Shown here in pieces: positions 27,214 through 36,218 of a DNA stretch of 64,000 nucleotides. Positions within the stretch are counted from its first letter, which is position 1. Each line of letters opens with the position of its first letter. A program made the position numbers and the translations under genes. A model generated the notes under the pieces. The model ran no database searches. It had not been told where the DNA came from and saw only the letters and a program-made list of their open reading frames with translations. The stretch comes from Rhizobium nepotum 39/7. Lineage in GTDB: Bacteria; Pseudomonadota; Alphaproteobacteria; Rhizobiales; Rhizobiaceae. The stretch spans positions 124,001 through 188,000 of the forward strand of contig NZ_JWJH01000002.1 in NCBI RefSeq assembly GCF_000949865.1. Reading direction: 5' to 3'.

Positions 27214-27228
27214 TGTCGTATCACGACA
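27214..27228. promoter_or_regulatory. Palindrome upstream of psd
   Basis: TGTCGT and ACGACA enclose a 3-bp centre, 41 bp upstream of the psd start. It could be an operator or a small hairpin in the leader. No known consensus matches. Confidence 0.3.
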
Positions 27229-27269
27229 ATATACAGACGCGGCAGGCGAAAACCGGAGCAAGGAAACTT

Positions 27270-27968
27270 ATGAATCTGTTCGACACCATTCGCAACACCA
27301 TCGTACCGATCCACAAGGAAGGTTACGTCTTCGTAGCCGCCTTCTTCGTCGCATCGCTGGTGCTCGGCTGGATATCCGAACCGCTTTTCTGGGTCGGTCT
27401 CGTTTTGACCGCCTGGTGCGCCTACTTCTTCCGCGATCCCGAACGCGTGACGCCGCAGGATGACGATCTGATCATCAGCCCTGCCGATGGCAAGGTTTCC
27501 GCCGTCCAGACCGTCGTTCCGCCGCTGGAGCTGGAACTCGGCAAGGAGCCGATGGTGCGCATCTCGGTGTTCATGAACGTGTTCAACTGCCATGTGAACC
27601 GTGCACCGGTGCGCGGCCGCATCGTCAATGTCGCCTACCGCCCCGGCCTCTTCCTCAATGCGGAAGTGGACAAGGCCTCCGAAGACAACGAGCGCAACGG
27701 CCTCGTGATCGAGACCGCGCATGGCAAGGTCGGCGTGGTGCAGATCGCCGGCATGGTCGCCCGCCGTATCGTCTGCTGGGTCAAGCCGAATGAACCGGTT
27801 GATGCCGGCGAGCGTTTCGGTCTTATCCGGTTCGGCTCGCGCCTCGATATCTTCCTGCCGGAAGGTTTTCAGCCGCGCGTTTCGGTGGGTCAGACGGCGA
27901 TTGCCGGTGAAACCGTGCTTGCCGAGTTCGGCTCCGCCAAGGGTCCGGTCGTCAGCCGCCGCGGCTGA
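27270..27968 (+). CDS. psd: Phosphatidylserine decarboxylase proenzyme
   Basis: Converts phosphatidylserine to phosphatidylethanolamine at the inner membrane. 232 aa, short PSD-A type, with two N-terminal hydrophobic segments (about 20-55). The self-cleavage site is Gly-Ser in [11 protein letters not shown], which yields the pyruvoyl-Ser subunit. [11 protein letters not shown] is characteristic. The ATG at 27270 follows AGGA; the longer open frame is non-homologous. Followed after 30 nt by pssA, forming the phosphatidylethanolamine operon. Confidence 0.96.
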   Translation: MNLFDTIRNTIVPIHKEGYVFVAAFFVASLVLGWISEPLFWVGLVLTAWCAYFFRDPERVTPQDDDLIISPADGKVSAVQTVVPPLELELGKEPMVRISVFMNVFNCHVNRAPVRGRIVNVAYRPGLFLNAEVDKASEDNERNGLVIETAHGKVGVVQIAGMVARRIVCWVKPNEPVDAGERFGLIRFGSRLDIFLPEGFQPRVSVGQTAIAGETVLAEFGSAKGPVVSRRG

Positions 27969-27998
27969 CGGAAAACGGAAACAGGAAGGGCATGAGCC

Positions 27999-28868
27999 AT
28001 GGAAACGCCGATTTCGGAGCCGCAACAGAACGGAAAGACTGAGGGCCGCAACGATAGCGGCCGTGGGCCACGCCTGAGGGAAATCCCCTTTCGCCTCGTG
28101 ATTCCCAATCTCATCACCGTTCTGGCCATCTGCGCGGGCCTCAGCGGCGTGCGCCTTGCCATCGAGGGCCGATTCGAACTGGCCGTCGGCATGGTGCTGC
28201 TCGCCGCCTTCCTCGACGGTATCGACGGGCGCATCGCCCGCATGATGAAGGCGACTTCCAAATTCGGCGAACAGATGGATAGTCTGGCCGATATCGTCAA
28301 TTTCGGTGTCGCCCCTGCCCTCGTCGTCTATATCTATCTGCTCGATCAGGTCCGTTCGATCGGCTGGATCGCCGCCCTCATCTACGTCATCGCCGCCGGC
28401 CTGCGCCTGGCGCGCTTCAACGTCATGATCGAGCGGCCGGTGAAAGCGCCGTGGCAGAACGAATTTTTCGTCGGCGTTCCGGCCCCGATGGGCGCCATGC
28501 TGGTGCTCCTGCCCGTCTATCTCGGCTTCCTCGGTGTGGAACCGGGCAAACCCTTCGCTTACGTCGCCGCCGCCTATACCGTGCTGATCGGCTATCTTCT
28601 CATCAGCCGCCTGCCGGTCTGGTCGGGAAAATCCGGCACCAGCCGCATCCGCCGCGATCTGGTGTTGCCGATGATCCTCGTTGTCGTGCTTTACGTGGCG
28701 ATGCTGATGAGCTTCACCTGGGAAGTGCTGGTCCTGACCGTTGCCGCCTATCTCCTCTTCATTCCCCTCAGCGCCCGCCTGTGGCACCGCCGTTATGGCA
28801 CGCTGACAATCGATGAAGATGCGCATGGCGACGCGGATGGCGGCGATGGCCTTGATCGCGGTATTTAA
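27999..28868 (+). CDS. pssA: CDP-diacylglycerol--serine O-phosphatidyltransferase
   Basis: Makes phosphatidylserine from CDP-diacylglycerol and serine, the substrate of Psd upstream. 289 aa with a polar 25-residue N-terminus. The CDP-alcohol phosphotransferase motif DG-x2-AR-x(n)-G-x3-D-x3-D is in DGIDGRIARMMKATSKFGEQ followed by MDSLAD. Several hydrophobic helices follow. Transcribed with psd. Confidence 0.96.
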   Translation: METPISEPQQNGKTEGRNDSGRGPRLREIPFRLVIPNLITVLAICAGLSGVRLAIEGRFELAVGMVLLAAFLDGIDGRIARMMKATSKFGEQMDSLADIVNFGVAPALVVYIYLLDQVRSIGWIAALIYVIAAGLRLARFNVMIERPVKAPWQNEFFVGVPAPMGAMLVLLPVYLGFLGVEPGKPFAYVAAAYTVLIGYLLISRLPVWSGKSGTSRIRRDLVLPMILVVVLYVAMLMSFTWEVLVLTVAAYLLFIPLSARLWHRRYGTLTIDEDAHGDADGGDGLDRGI

Positions 28869-28932
28869 AACCTGAGGCTTTATTTTTCTCTTCCGGGCCG
28901 AAGTGGGATGTGGCGCGAAATGTCGCAGTCTC

Positions 28933-28954
28933 AAAAAAACGGTTTCGTTTTTTT
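28933..28954 (+). terminator. AT-rich hairpin after pssA
   Basis: AAAAAAACG and CGTTTTTTT pair around a 4-nt loop, 65 nt after the pssA stop, ending in seven T residues. It may end the psd-pssA transcript, although the stem is mainly A-T. Confidence 0.55.
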
Positions 28955-29040
28955 CGCCTCGAATCCGTCAAGATTTCCCTCGAAAGAAGTCGCTCACACG
29001 CTTCGCACAGGCGATTGGCGTGAATTGTGGAGAGAGAAAA

Positions 29041-29172
29041 ATGACGAACGAGACGAAGGCGCAGCCGCAGGCCAAGCCTGACCTCAACAGCCACTACCGC
29101 CCGCTCGGACTGAAGGCCGTTGCGGCCGCAGCCCTGATGCTGAAGCGCAAGCCTGCCGCCAAAACCGCCTGA
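29041..29172 (+). CDS. Small basic protein, hypothetical (43 aa)
   Basis: The ATG follows GGAGAG at good spacing. The 43 residues begin TNETKAQPQAKPDL and end with a basic stretch (ALMLKRKPAAKTA) after one short Ala-rich hydrophobic helix. I do not recognise the family. Its own ribosome-binding site and its frame argue for expression. Confidence 0.5.
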   Translation: MTNETKAQPQAKPDLNSHYRPLGLKAVAAAALMLKRKPAAKTA

Positions 29173-29682
29173 ATGCATTCACTCCTTCCGGCCAGACCGG
29201 AAAGAGGAAAGCTCTGCAACACCTTGTTTTCGCACAATAGTGTCCCGAAGCCGCGACGGCTTCCTTCAGGAACAGCCTAAAAGTATTTCCGGCTTTTACT
29301 GTCGCCGGCGAAGTAGCTGCGGGCCTTTCCGTTCACGAACATCTTGCCGGAAGATTTTTTGGCGATCGCGCGGCGCCGTCACTGGCGCCGCAGCTTTTAT
29401 GGGCCACAGCTTCAAAAGTCATACAAATGATACGACATTTTCATAAATCCCGCCGTTTTCCGTAACCAAGTTGCAACGAAACAGGTGTAGAACGCTCCAC
29501 TTCTGCAGTTTAGCTGTACGGATAGTTTCGAATATACTACTGAACATCAAAGAGTTTTCTACTTTCACGATTCTTCCCGCAACAATGCGCAAGCCCGATT
29601 TTCGGATCCGTAGGCATACGGCGACGGAAAGTCTGACGTTTCGGGAAACCGTCGAAATGGGCCATTGGGGGCTTGGGACCGC
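29173..29682. other. 510-bp intergenic region with hairpins
   Basis: No gene is visible. TTCCGG/CCGGAA occurs just after the small gene, around 29190. GCGGCGCC/GGCGCCGC with a 6-nt loop lies at 29370-29391, followed by AGCTTTTA, and may be a terminator. The AT-rich 29420-29580 part should hold the promoter of the GGEEF gene. A small RNA is conceivable but not supported. Confidence 0.5.
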
Positions 29683-30975
29683 ATGCAGGACAAAATCCTT
29701 CTGATTGAAGATTCCGTTGCTCTTTCCATATTGCTGACGACGCGGCTCTCGGAGGAAACGCAAGCCGAGGTCGTCCATTGTGACAGCATGGCGCAGGCCG
29801 ATGCCCTGTTGCGGGCCCATGATTTCACACTGGCGCTCACGGGGCTCAATCTGCCCGATGCGCCGAAGGGTGAAATTCTTACACTTCTTTCGGAACGCAA
29901 GGTGCCGGCGATCGTTTTCACCGCCACGGTGGATGACGAGGCGCGCAAGCGTTACGCCGAGAAGAAGATCATCGACTACATCGTCAAGGACGGTCATCGC
30001 ACCGTCGATGCGGTGATCAAGACGGTCGACCGGATTTTGACCAACAGGCTGTTCTCCGTTCTCGTGGTCGATGATGCGCGCACGGCGCGTTCCGGCCTCG
30101 TGGAAATTCTGGAGCGGCAGAACTTCAGGGTCAGCGAAGCGCATTCGGGCAATCGGGCGCTGGAAATCCTGTCGCAGGACCCGTCGATCCAGCTTGTCAT
30201 CACCGATTATCATATGCCCGACATGGACGGCTATGAGCTGACGCGCCGCATCTGCGACAGCCGCTCGTCGGAGGATCTGCGGGTCATCGGCATATCGTCC
30301 TCCACCGACCGGCTGCTTTCGGCGAGCTTCCTCAAGGCCGGGGCGTCGGATTTCGTCTATCGTCCTTTCGTGCCGGAAGAGTTGCAATGCCGCATCGACA
30401 ACAATATCGAGACGCTGAAACAGCTCAAGCGACTGCGGGAACTGGCCGAACGCGACCATCTGACCGGGTTGCCGAACCGCCGCTCCTTCTTCGAGCGCAC
30501 GCGGGCGCTGATGGAGGTCATCAACGACGATGCCGAGAGCGGCGCGGTCGCCATTCTCGACATCGACCATTTCAAGAAGATCAACGATACGCTGGGGCAC
30601 GACGCCGGTGACAGGGCCCTGAAAAAGCTTGCCGAACTGTTGCAGGACATGTGTGCCGAGCAACGCCATATTCCCGCACGCCTCGGCGGCGAAGAATTCG
30701 CCGTGTTCCTGCGCGGGCTGGATGCGCATGCGGCCTATCAATTCTGCGAAAACCTGCGTGAGAAGGTGGAAAAGAACGGCCGTCAGCTGAGCGGCAGCAG
30801 CCTGGCGCTGACGATTTCGCTTGGCGTCGTGGAAATCGAAAAGGGCGAGCCCTTCGACAACCAGCTGAATGCCGCAGACCAGCTGCTCTATCTCGCCAAG
30901 GCGAATGGCCGCAATCGCGTCTATTCCGACGTCATGATCCAGGAAGGCCTGCTGAAAATGGGCCGAAACGGCTGA
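29683..30975 (+). CDS. Double-receiver diguanylate cyclase (REC-REC-GGEEF)
   Basis: 430-aa response regulator that probably makes c-di-GMP. The first receiver (about 1-115) has acidic residues in IEDS and a C-terminal Lys but the phosphoacceptor Asp is Gly (ALTGLNLPDA). The second receiver (about 125-245) is complete, with VVDDA, VITDYHMPDMDG and FVYRPF. The cyclase (about 270-430) has ARLGGEEFAV, so catalytic residues are present. The inhibitory RxxD site appears lost (ExxH at the equivalent position). The ATG at 29683 is preferred over a TTG at 29665. Confidence 0.88.
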   Translation: MQDKILLIEDSVALSILLTTRLSEETQAEVVHCDSMAQADALLRAHDFTLALTGLNLPDAPKGEILTLLSERKVPAIVFTATVDDEARKRYAEKKIIDYIVKDGHRTVDAVIKTVDRILTNRLFSVLVVDDARTARSGLVEILERQNFRVSEAHSGNRALEILSQDPSIQLVITDYHMPDMDGYELTRRICDSRSSEDLRVIGISSSTDRLLSASFLKAGASDFVYRPFVPEELQCRIDNNIETLKQLKRLRELAERDHLTGLPNRRSFFERTRALMEVINDDAESGAVAILDIDHFKKINDTLGHDAGDRALKKLAELLQDMCAEQRHIPARLGGEEFAVFLRGLDAHAAYQFCENLREKVEKNGRQLSGSSLALTISLGVVEIEKGEPFDNQLNAADQLLYLAKANGRNRVYSDVMIQEGLLKMGRNG

Positions 30976-31008
30976 TATCTTCCGCCCGAGATATGTCCGA
31001 TCGGCCCG

Positions 31009-31770
31009 TCAGAACAACGACATCTGGCCATCATCTTTAGGCGACCTGATTTTCGCAAGCGGCGCGCTTTCCGGCACCGGCTCGATGAGATCAGCGCCGA
31101 CATTGGCGACCTTGTTGACCTTATCGGACACAGGGATCATCTCGAAAAAATCATCCTGAGCCGGCCGCATCAGATCGGCCACTTCGCGCGGCTCCTGCGT
31201 CTTGCAATCCAGCCAGCGGCTGAAATCCTCGGGCGCGATCACCACCGGCATGCGGTCGTGAATGCGACCGATCGCGGCATTGGCGGCGGTAGTGAGGATC
31301 GCGCCGGTATCGACCTCGGATCCGTCAGCGGAGGACCAGGTTTCCATAAGACCGGCAAAAGCGACGATGCCACCGTTTTTCGGGCGAATGAAATAGGGCT
31401 GGGGCTTGCCGCCCTCCTCCTTGGGTGGACGCCGCCATTCGTAAAAGCCGGTTGCCGGCACCAGCACGCGGCGATGGCGCATGGCCGCCCGAAACGACGC
31501 CTTGCCGATGGCCGTTTCCGAGCGGGCATTGATGAGCAGCGGAAAATCCTTGGGGTCCTTGACCCAGCCGGGCATAAAACCCCAGCGCACCAGCATGGCC
31601 CGGCGATTGGGCAGGTTACTGCCACGCTCCTGCCGCTCACCTTCCAGCACGATCAGAATGGGCTGGGTGGGCGCGATGTTGAAACGGGCGGGAAAATCCT
31701 CAAGGCCGATCAGATCGAGATAATCGGCAATCTCTTCCGGTGTCGCTTTCAGGACGAAACGTCCGCACAT
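31009..31770 (-). CDS. yedK: SOS response-associated peptidase (SRAP/YedK)
   Basis: 253-aa SRAP-domain protein that forms a protective DNA-protein crosslink at abasic sites. After Met removal the catalytic Cys is residue 2 (MCGRFVL). NARSETAIGK and the downstream GFYEWRR region are diagnostic, with RIHDRMPVVIAPEDFSRWL near the C-terminus. I chose the ATG at 31770 because it puts Cys2 in place; the longer frame from 31836 does not. Converges with the GGEEF gene. Confidence 0.95.
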   Translation of the reverse strand: MCGRFVLKATPEEIADYLDLIGLEDFPARFNIAPTQPILIVLEGERQERGSNLPNRRAMLVRWGFMPGWVKDPKDFPLLINARSETAIGKASFRAAMRHRRVLVPATGFYEWRRPPKEEGGKPQPYFIRPKNGGIVAFAGLMETWSSADGSEVDTGAILTTAANAAIGRIHDRMPVVIAPEDFSRWLDCKTQEPREVADLMRPAQDDFFEMIPVSDKVNKVANVGADLIEPVPESAPLAKIRSPKDDGQMSLF

Positions 31771-31795
31771 TGTCTTCTCCCCGATGCCGTCGTTT

Positions 31796-32119
31796 TCAGG
31801 CGCGCGGGCCAAACAGAATAATGGCCGTGCCGGCAAGGCAGACGGCGCCGCCGGCGATATCCCATTTATCCGGCATCTGCCCTTCTACGCCCCAGAGCCA
31901 GAGAAGCGATGCGGCAATGTAAATCCCGCCATAGGCGGCATAGGCCCTGCCCGCCGACTCGGTCGGAACCAGCGTCAAAGCCCAGGCAAAAACCGCCAGA
32001 GCCAGCATGCCCGGCAGCAATATCCAGCCCGTCTTGCCGAGCTTCAGCCAGGCCCAGAAGGCAAAACAACCGGCGATTTCCGCGACAGCGGCCAATGCAT
32101 AAATGAGATAGACCTTCAT
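31796..32119 (-). CDS. YnfA-family small membrane protein (UPF0060)
   Basis: 107-aa membrane protein with four hydrophobic helices. The opening [20 protein letters not shown] matches the YnfA family, which resembles small multidrug resistance exporters. The ATG at 32119 matches the family N-terminus; the open frame from 32422 continues into the divergent Nudix gene. It precedes yedK by 25 nt and is likely co-transcribed. Function uncertain. Confidence 0.9.
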   Translation of the reverse strand: MKVYLIYALAAVAEIAGCFAFWAWLKLGKTGWILLPGMLALAVFAWALTLVPTESAGRAYAAYGGIYIAASLLWLWGVEGQMPDKWDIAGGAVCLAGTAIILFGPRA

Positions 32120-32225
32120 TCCACCGTCTTCTGCGTGCACAATCGATCCGATTCCCGAATATAACATTGGTATTCTGGGACCAATATAGACAGGCCCAAG
32201 ACGGCTTAAACAAGCGAAACTATTG

Positions 32226-32642
32226 ATGACCCTTCGTATCAAACCCCGCCCCGCCTCCTCCGCCATCGTCAGGAATGGAGACCGGCTGCTTCTCGTGCGC
32301 CGCATCAACCCGCCGTCGAAGGACATGTTCGCCTTTCCGGGCGGGCGCGGTGAGGAAGGCGAAACGCCAGCGGAGACCGCGCTTCGCGAATTACAGGAAG
32401 AAACCGGCATTATCGCCCGCAAACCGCAATTGTTCGCGACCTACGATTTGCCGTCGCATGACGCGGAAGGTGTGCTGACGAGCCACTATTTCCTCTCCGT
32501 CTTCACCGTGGAGACGGATACGGACCCGGCGGTGACGGCGGCTGACGACGCGGCGGATGCGGGCTGGTTCACGCTTTCCGAAATCAAGCGGTTGCCGGCG
32601 CCTGAAAGCGTCATCGAATGCGCCGAGCGTCTGCTTGCATGA
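32226..32642 (+). CDS. Nudix hydrolase
   Basis: 138-aa protein with the Nudix box [17 protein letters not shown] plus QEETGI (G-x5-E-x7-REUxEExGU). It hydrolyses nucleoside diphosphates linked to X; specificity unknown. The ATG at 32226 is preferred over an upstream TTG. Divergent from YnfA. Confidence 0.93.
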   Translation: MTLRIKPRPASSAIVRNGDRLLLVRRINPPSKDMFAFPGGRGEEGETPAETALRELQEETGIIARKPQLFATYDLPSHDAEGVLTSHYFLSVFTVETDTDPAVTAADDAADAGWFTLSEIKRLPAPESVIECAERLLA

Positions 32643-32707
32643 TTGCCAGCCGGCCAGAATCGCTATTATCTACGGTCTATCCGCCCGCCGGGTGTTCACG
32701 AGTATGT

Positions 32708-33166
32708 GTGGGGCTGAATAGAATTTTGATACGACCAACCATTTTCCTGTCTCTTTTCCTGATCATGCTGGCTCCTGCCGGGCAAGACGGCATTGCCTAT
32801 GCGCAGCCTTCAAAGGCTGCTTCCAAAGAGGCCCGCCCGCCGGAAGCACAACCGCCCAAGCCAGCACCCTATGACGACAGGCTGGCAAGGCTTTCGGAGA
32901 TATTGGGCGCGGTGCAATATCTGAGAACGCTGTGCCCCTCTTCAGGGCCAGAGGACTGGCGCAAATCGATGAGCGATCTTCTGGCTGCCGACACGGCCAA
33001 CGAAGCTGAGAGGCGTCAGCGCATGACGGCTGCATTCAACCGTGGATATCGTTCCTTTGCGGCCATCCACACCAGTTGCACACGCGCCGCCGTCATGGCA
33101 GAAGAGAGCTACCGTAACGAAGGGGCAACACTTGCTCAGGAAATAGCTTCCAGGTTCGGAAATTAG
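32708..33166 (+). CDS. TIGR02301-family exported protein
   Basis: Protein of about 152 aa with an N-terminal signal peptide (RPTIFLSLFLIMLAPAG, cleavage after AYA). A Pro/Lys-rich linker follows, then a conserved part (RLARLSEILGAVQYLRTLC, then AAFNRGYRSFAAIHTSCTRA). The family is restricted to Rhizobiales-like bacteria and has no known function. I chose GTG at 32708; TTG at 32726 would give a cleaner signal peptide. Two Cys residues may form a disulfide. Confidence 0.75.
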   Translation: MGLNRILIRPTIFLSLFLIMLAPAGQDGIAYAQPSKAASKEARPPEAQPPKPAPYDDRLARLSEILGAVQYLRTLCPSSGPEDWRKSMSDLLAADTANEAERRQRMTAAFNRGYRSFAAIHTSCTRAAVMAEESYRNEGATLAQEIASRFGN

Positions 33167-33271
33167 CGGATTGTTAACCTCTTTTCGCCGCAGCCCGTGC
33201 CGTTTTGATAAAAGGCTGCTAGTGTTGTTAACAGGGTGGTAAGGACTTGCCCGCCCTGTCGAGGATGAAAA

Positions 33272-33529
33272 ATGCAGACGAGCCGTAACGAAATCGACGA
33301 CATGATCGTGCATGAAAAGATGCAGGTCGCTCTGGAACACCAGAACGAGGCATGGGCTGACGGCATGGCCGACGGCATCGAGCCTGAGATCATCGCCGAT
33401 GCCGCAATCGCTCTGGCCATGCGCGAAACCATCCGTATGCACGGTGAAGCCGGCGCTGAAGCAATGCTGGAATCGCTGCGCCAGCGCATGCTGGAAGGCG
33501 AATTTTCTCCGCAGCGGGTGATACAGTAA
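33272..33529 (+). CDS. Conserved hypothetical protein (85 aa)
   Basis: Small acidic, mostly helical protein (MVHEKMQVALEHQNEAWADG region, then AIALAMRETIRMHGEAGAEAM). No signal peptide and no membrane segment. It has a start near the end of a GTTAAC-containing promoter-like gap. It is 14 nt upstream of the next gene, so probably co-transcribed. I do not recognise a function. Confidence 0.7.
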   Translation: MQTSRNEIDDMIVHEKMQVALEHQNEAWADGMADGIEPEIIADAAIALAMRETIRMHGEAGAEAMLESLRQRMLEGEFSPQRVIQ

Positions 33530-33543
33530 AGTCGGGGTCTATC

Positions 33544-34311
33544 ATGTCTTGCCTGAGCAAGGGGCTTTTGCGCTCTTCCGCCATGCTGTCCATTCTGCTT
33601 GCCCTGACCGCCGGGTCCGTTGGCTTGCCCAACCGTGCCTTTGCGCTTTCCGAGCTGAAACCGGCACAAAATACCGAAAGCGAACCGCAAGCCCAAAATG
33701 GCGAGCAACCGCAACGGCCCCAGCCGCCGGAGCCTGACGAGATCGAAGGTGATTCGGACGGCATTCCCCTGCCCGACCCTCTGGTCGACCGTTCCGCCGG
33801 TCAATCGACCCAGCAGCCCGCCAAGCCGGACAATACGCCTGAAATGTCGGTCGTTATCGAGCATGACTTTTCCAAGGCGCCGGAAGCCGTGCGCAAGCTT
33901 CGCCAACAGATCATTGACGCTGCCGCATCTGGCGATATCGAGAAACTGCGGCCGTTCATCGCCGCCAGCGACAAGCAGTTCCGTATCGACGGCACTGACA
34001 GCGACGACCCGATTGCGGCGCTGAAAAGCTATTCCGGCGATCCCGACGGTCTTGAAGTGCTGGCGATCATCATCGACCTGCTTTCGACGGGTTATGCCCA
34101 TATTGACGCCGGCACGCCCGATGAAGCCTATGTCTTCCCCTATTTCGCCGGAAAGCCGCTCAATACGCTGACTGCGCCAGAGAAGGTGGAGCTCTTGCGC
34201 ATCATCACGGCGGGCGATCTGGCCGACATGCAGGAATTCGGCAATTACAGCTTTTACCGCATCGGCATTTCGCCTGACGGCAAGTGGAAGTTCTTCACCG
34301 CCGGCGATTGA
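33544..34311 (+). CDS. Exported protein of unknown function (255 aa)
   Basis: N-terminal signal peptide (about residues 1-35, ending near NRAFA). An about 65-residue Pro/Gln/Glu-rich linker follows. A conserved C-terminal domain of about 150 residues (from EHDFSKAPEAVRKLRQQII to GISPDGKWKFFTAGD) follows. It resembles conserved rhizobial exported proteins; I cannot assign activity. No membrane segment other than the signal. Confidence 0.75.
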   Translation: MSCLSKGLLRSSAMLSILLALTAGSVGLPNRAFALSELKPAQNTESEPQAQNGEQPQRPQPPEPDEIEGDSDGIPLPDPLVDRSAGQSTQQPAKPDNTPEMSVVIEHDFSKAPEAVRKLRQQIIDAAASGDIEKLRPFIAASDKQFRIDGTDSDDPIAALKSYSGDPDGLEVLAIIIDLLSTGYAHIDAGTPDEAYVFPYFAGKPLNTLTAPEKVELLRIITAGDLADMQEFGNYSFYRIGISPDGKWKFFTAGD

Positions 34312-34514
34312 TCGCATCGTGGTGCTTGCCGTTCTTTTGCAAAAATCCTAACTGTGCGGAATGAGCATTTGGCAAAAGCGCGGTCGCGCTGTTGCCATGA
34401 TGTGCGAAACAATCGAGGGAGCATTTCTACGATTCGGTTTCAAAGTGAACGATACGAGGATTAAGATTGGTGCGGCAGGTTTGAAACTTGCTGTGGTTCG
34501 TAACGCTCCCTACT

Positions 34515-34630
34515 CCCGTCATCCCGGTCTTGAGCCGGGATCCAGCCAGCCCAAGTCCTTGGGCTGAAAAGGGTTTTCCCGCCGCGCCGACGCGCGTCGA
34601 CGGGATTCCTGCTCAGGGCCGGAACGACGG
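34515..34630. repeat. Intergenic palindromic repeat, family A copy 1
   Basis: Element of about 116 bp with CGTCATCCCGG, TGAGCCGGGATCCAGCC, CCCAAGTCCTTGGGCT and CGGGATTCCTG. It lies in a 435-bp gap (34312-34746) with no gene. Related copies occur at 47890-48008 (inverted) and 62348-62467. Confidence 0.85.
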
Positions 34631-34746
34631 AAGAAGAAAGCCCCAACGACGGCAAGCATCAAGCCTGCCTCATCAATCCCGGCCCGTGCGTCGTATGCTG
34701 TGAACGGTTTCGGCCAAATGCCCTCAATGAACCGAATGGTGACGCC

Positions 34747-35592
34747 ATGCCTTCCGCCTTTCTTGCCGACCGCCGCCTGATCAGAGTTTCCGGTACGGGT
34801 GCCGAAGAATTTCTGAACAATCTGATCACGGCCGATGTTGAAAACCTGCCGGAAGGCGAAGCGCGCGCCTCAGCACTTCTGACGCCGCAGGGCAAGATCC
34901 TGTTCGATTTTCTGATCGCTCGCGACGGGCCGGCTTATGTGATCGAGACCGGCGCTACCGAACAGGATGCGCTGCTACGTCGCCTGACCATGTACAGACT
35001 GCGCGCACCCGTCGATCTCAAGCTAGAGCCTGTCGAAGGCGTCAGCGTTTTCTGGAATGAGGGCGCGCCAGAGGCTGGCGTGAAGGATGGCCGTTTCGCC
35101 ATGGCCGGCATCGATCTGTTCCGTGTGCCTGATGCTTCGGCCTCAGGCGACGTGGCGGCCTACGACGCCTTGCGCATCGAACACGGCATTGCCGACTCCG
35201 GTCGGGATTATGCGTTGCAGGACGCCTTCCCCCACGATGTGCTGATGGATGTGAATGACGGCATCTCCTTCAAAAAAGGCTGCTTCGTTGGCCAGGAAGT
35301 CGTCTCGCGCATGAAGCATCGCGGCACCGCAAGACGGCGCATCGTCACCGTTTCGGCTGAAAGCACGCTTCCCACTACGGGAACAGACATCACCGCCAAT
35401 GGCAAACCGGTCGGCACGCTGGGAACCGTTTACGGCAACAAAGCGCTTGCCATCGTGCGGATCGACCGTGTTGCCGACGCGCTCGCATCCGCTACACCGC
35501 TGCTTGTGGAAAATATCACCGTGACCGTAGCATTGCCGGCCTGGAGCGGCATTTCCTTCCCAACAGTCGATCCCGCACAGGCGGAGGAATAA
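34747..35592 (+). CDS. ygfZ: Folate-binding protein YgfZ
   Basis: 281-aa member of the YgfZ/GcvT-like family, involved in iron-sulfur enzyme maturation with tetrahydrofolate. The diagnostic motif is KGCFVGQEVVSRMKHRGTAR. The N-terminal part contains RLIRVSGTGAEEFLNNLIT, and the family usually has LTPQGKILFDFLIA. Starts a cluster with an HD hydrolase and a phosphatase. The HD gene begins 2 nt after its stop. Confidence 0.94.
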   Translation: MPSAFLADRRLIRVSGTGAEEFLNNLITADVENLPEGEARASALLTPQGKILFDFLIARDGPAYVIETGATEQDALLRRLTMYRLRAPVDLKLEPVEGVSVFWNEGAPEAGVKDGRFAMAGIDLFRVPDASASGDVAAYDALRIEHGIADSGRDYALQDAFPHDVLMDVNDGISFKKGCFVGQEVVSRMKHRGTARRRIVTVSAESTLPTTGTDITANGKPVGTLGTVYGNKALAIVRIDRVADALASATPLLVENITVTVALPAWSGISFPTVDPAQAEE

Positions 35593-35594
35593 GC

Positions 35595-36218
35595 GTGGCG
35601 CCCGCAAAAAGCCCGCGCGCCTGGCAGCGCATGCTTTCCGGACGGCGGCTCGATCTGCTCGACCCCTCGCCGCTCGACGTTGAAATCGCCGATATCGCCC
35701 ATGGTCTTGCCCGCGTTGCCCGCTGGAACGGCCAGACGCGCGGCGATCACGCCTTTTCCGTCGCCCAGCATTGCCTCATCGTCGAAACCATCTTTTGCCG
35801 TATGTGCACGAATGCGACGCCCGACGACATGCAGATGGCGCTTTTGCACGACGCGCCCGAATATGTCATCGGCGACATGATCTCGCCGTTCAAATCCGTG
35901 GTCGGCGGCGGTTATAAAACCGTGGAGAAACGGCTGGAAGCCGCCGTGCATCTGCGCTTCGGCCTGCCGCCGCATGCCTCGCGGGAATTGAAGGACCGCA
36001 TCAAGAAGGCGGATACGGTTGCCGCCTTTTTCGAGGCGACGGAGCTTGCCGGCTTTTCCATCACCGAAGCGCAAAAATTCTTCGGCCTGCCGCGTGGCAT
36101 CACCCGCGACATGTTCGACATCATCCCGCTTCCCTCGACCGAGGCGCAGAGGTTGTTCATCGAACGTTTCGAAGCGATCGAGGCGATGCGTGCCGTAAAA
36201 ATCGGGGACGTGAAATGA
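35595..36218 (+). CDS. HD-domain hydrolase (YfbR-like)
   Basis: 207-aa phosphohydrolase. The HD metal site is in AQHCLIVE (His), then ALLHDAPEYVIGD (HD) and a later Asp in KKADT. The start is GTG at 35595. It overlaps the next gene by 4 nt. YfbR-like enzymes are 5'-nucleotidases, but the substrate here is unknown. Confidence 0.85.
   Translation: MAPAKSPRAWQRMLSGRRLDLLDPSPLDVEIADIAHGLARVARWNGQTRGDHAFSVAQHCLIVETIFCRMCTNATPDDMQMALLHDAPEYVIGDMISPFKSVVGGGYKTVEKRLEAAVHLRFGLPPHASRELKDRIKKADTVAAFFEATELAGFSITEAQKFFGLPRGITRDMFDIIPLPSTEAQRLFIERFEAIEAMRAVKIGDVK

Noticed and set aside
27180-28934. Long antisense frame opposite psd and pssA
   Set aside because: Polar, His/Asp/Gly-rich translation with no family signature; shadow of psd-pssA.
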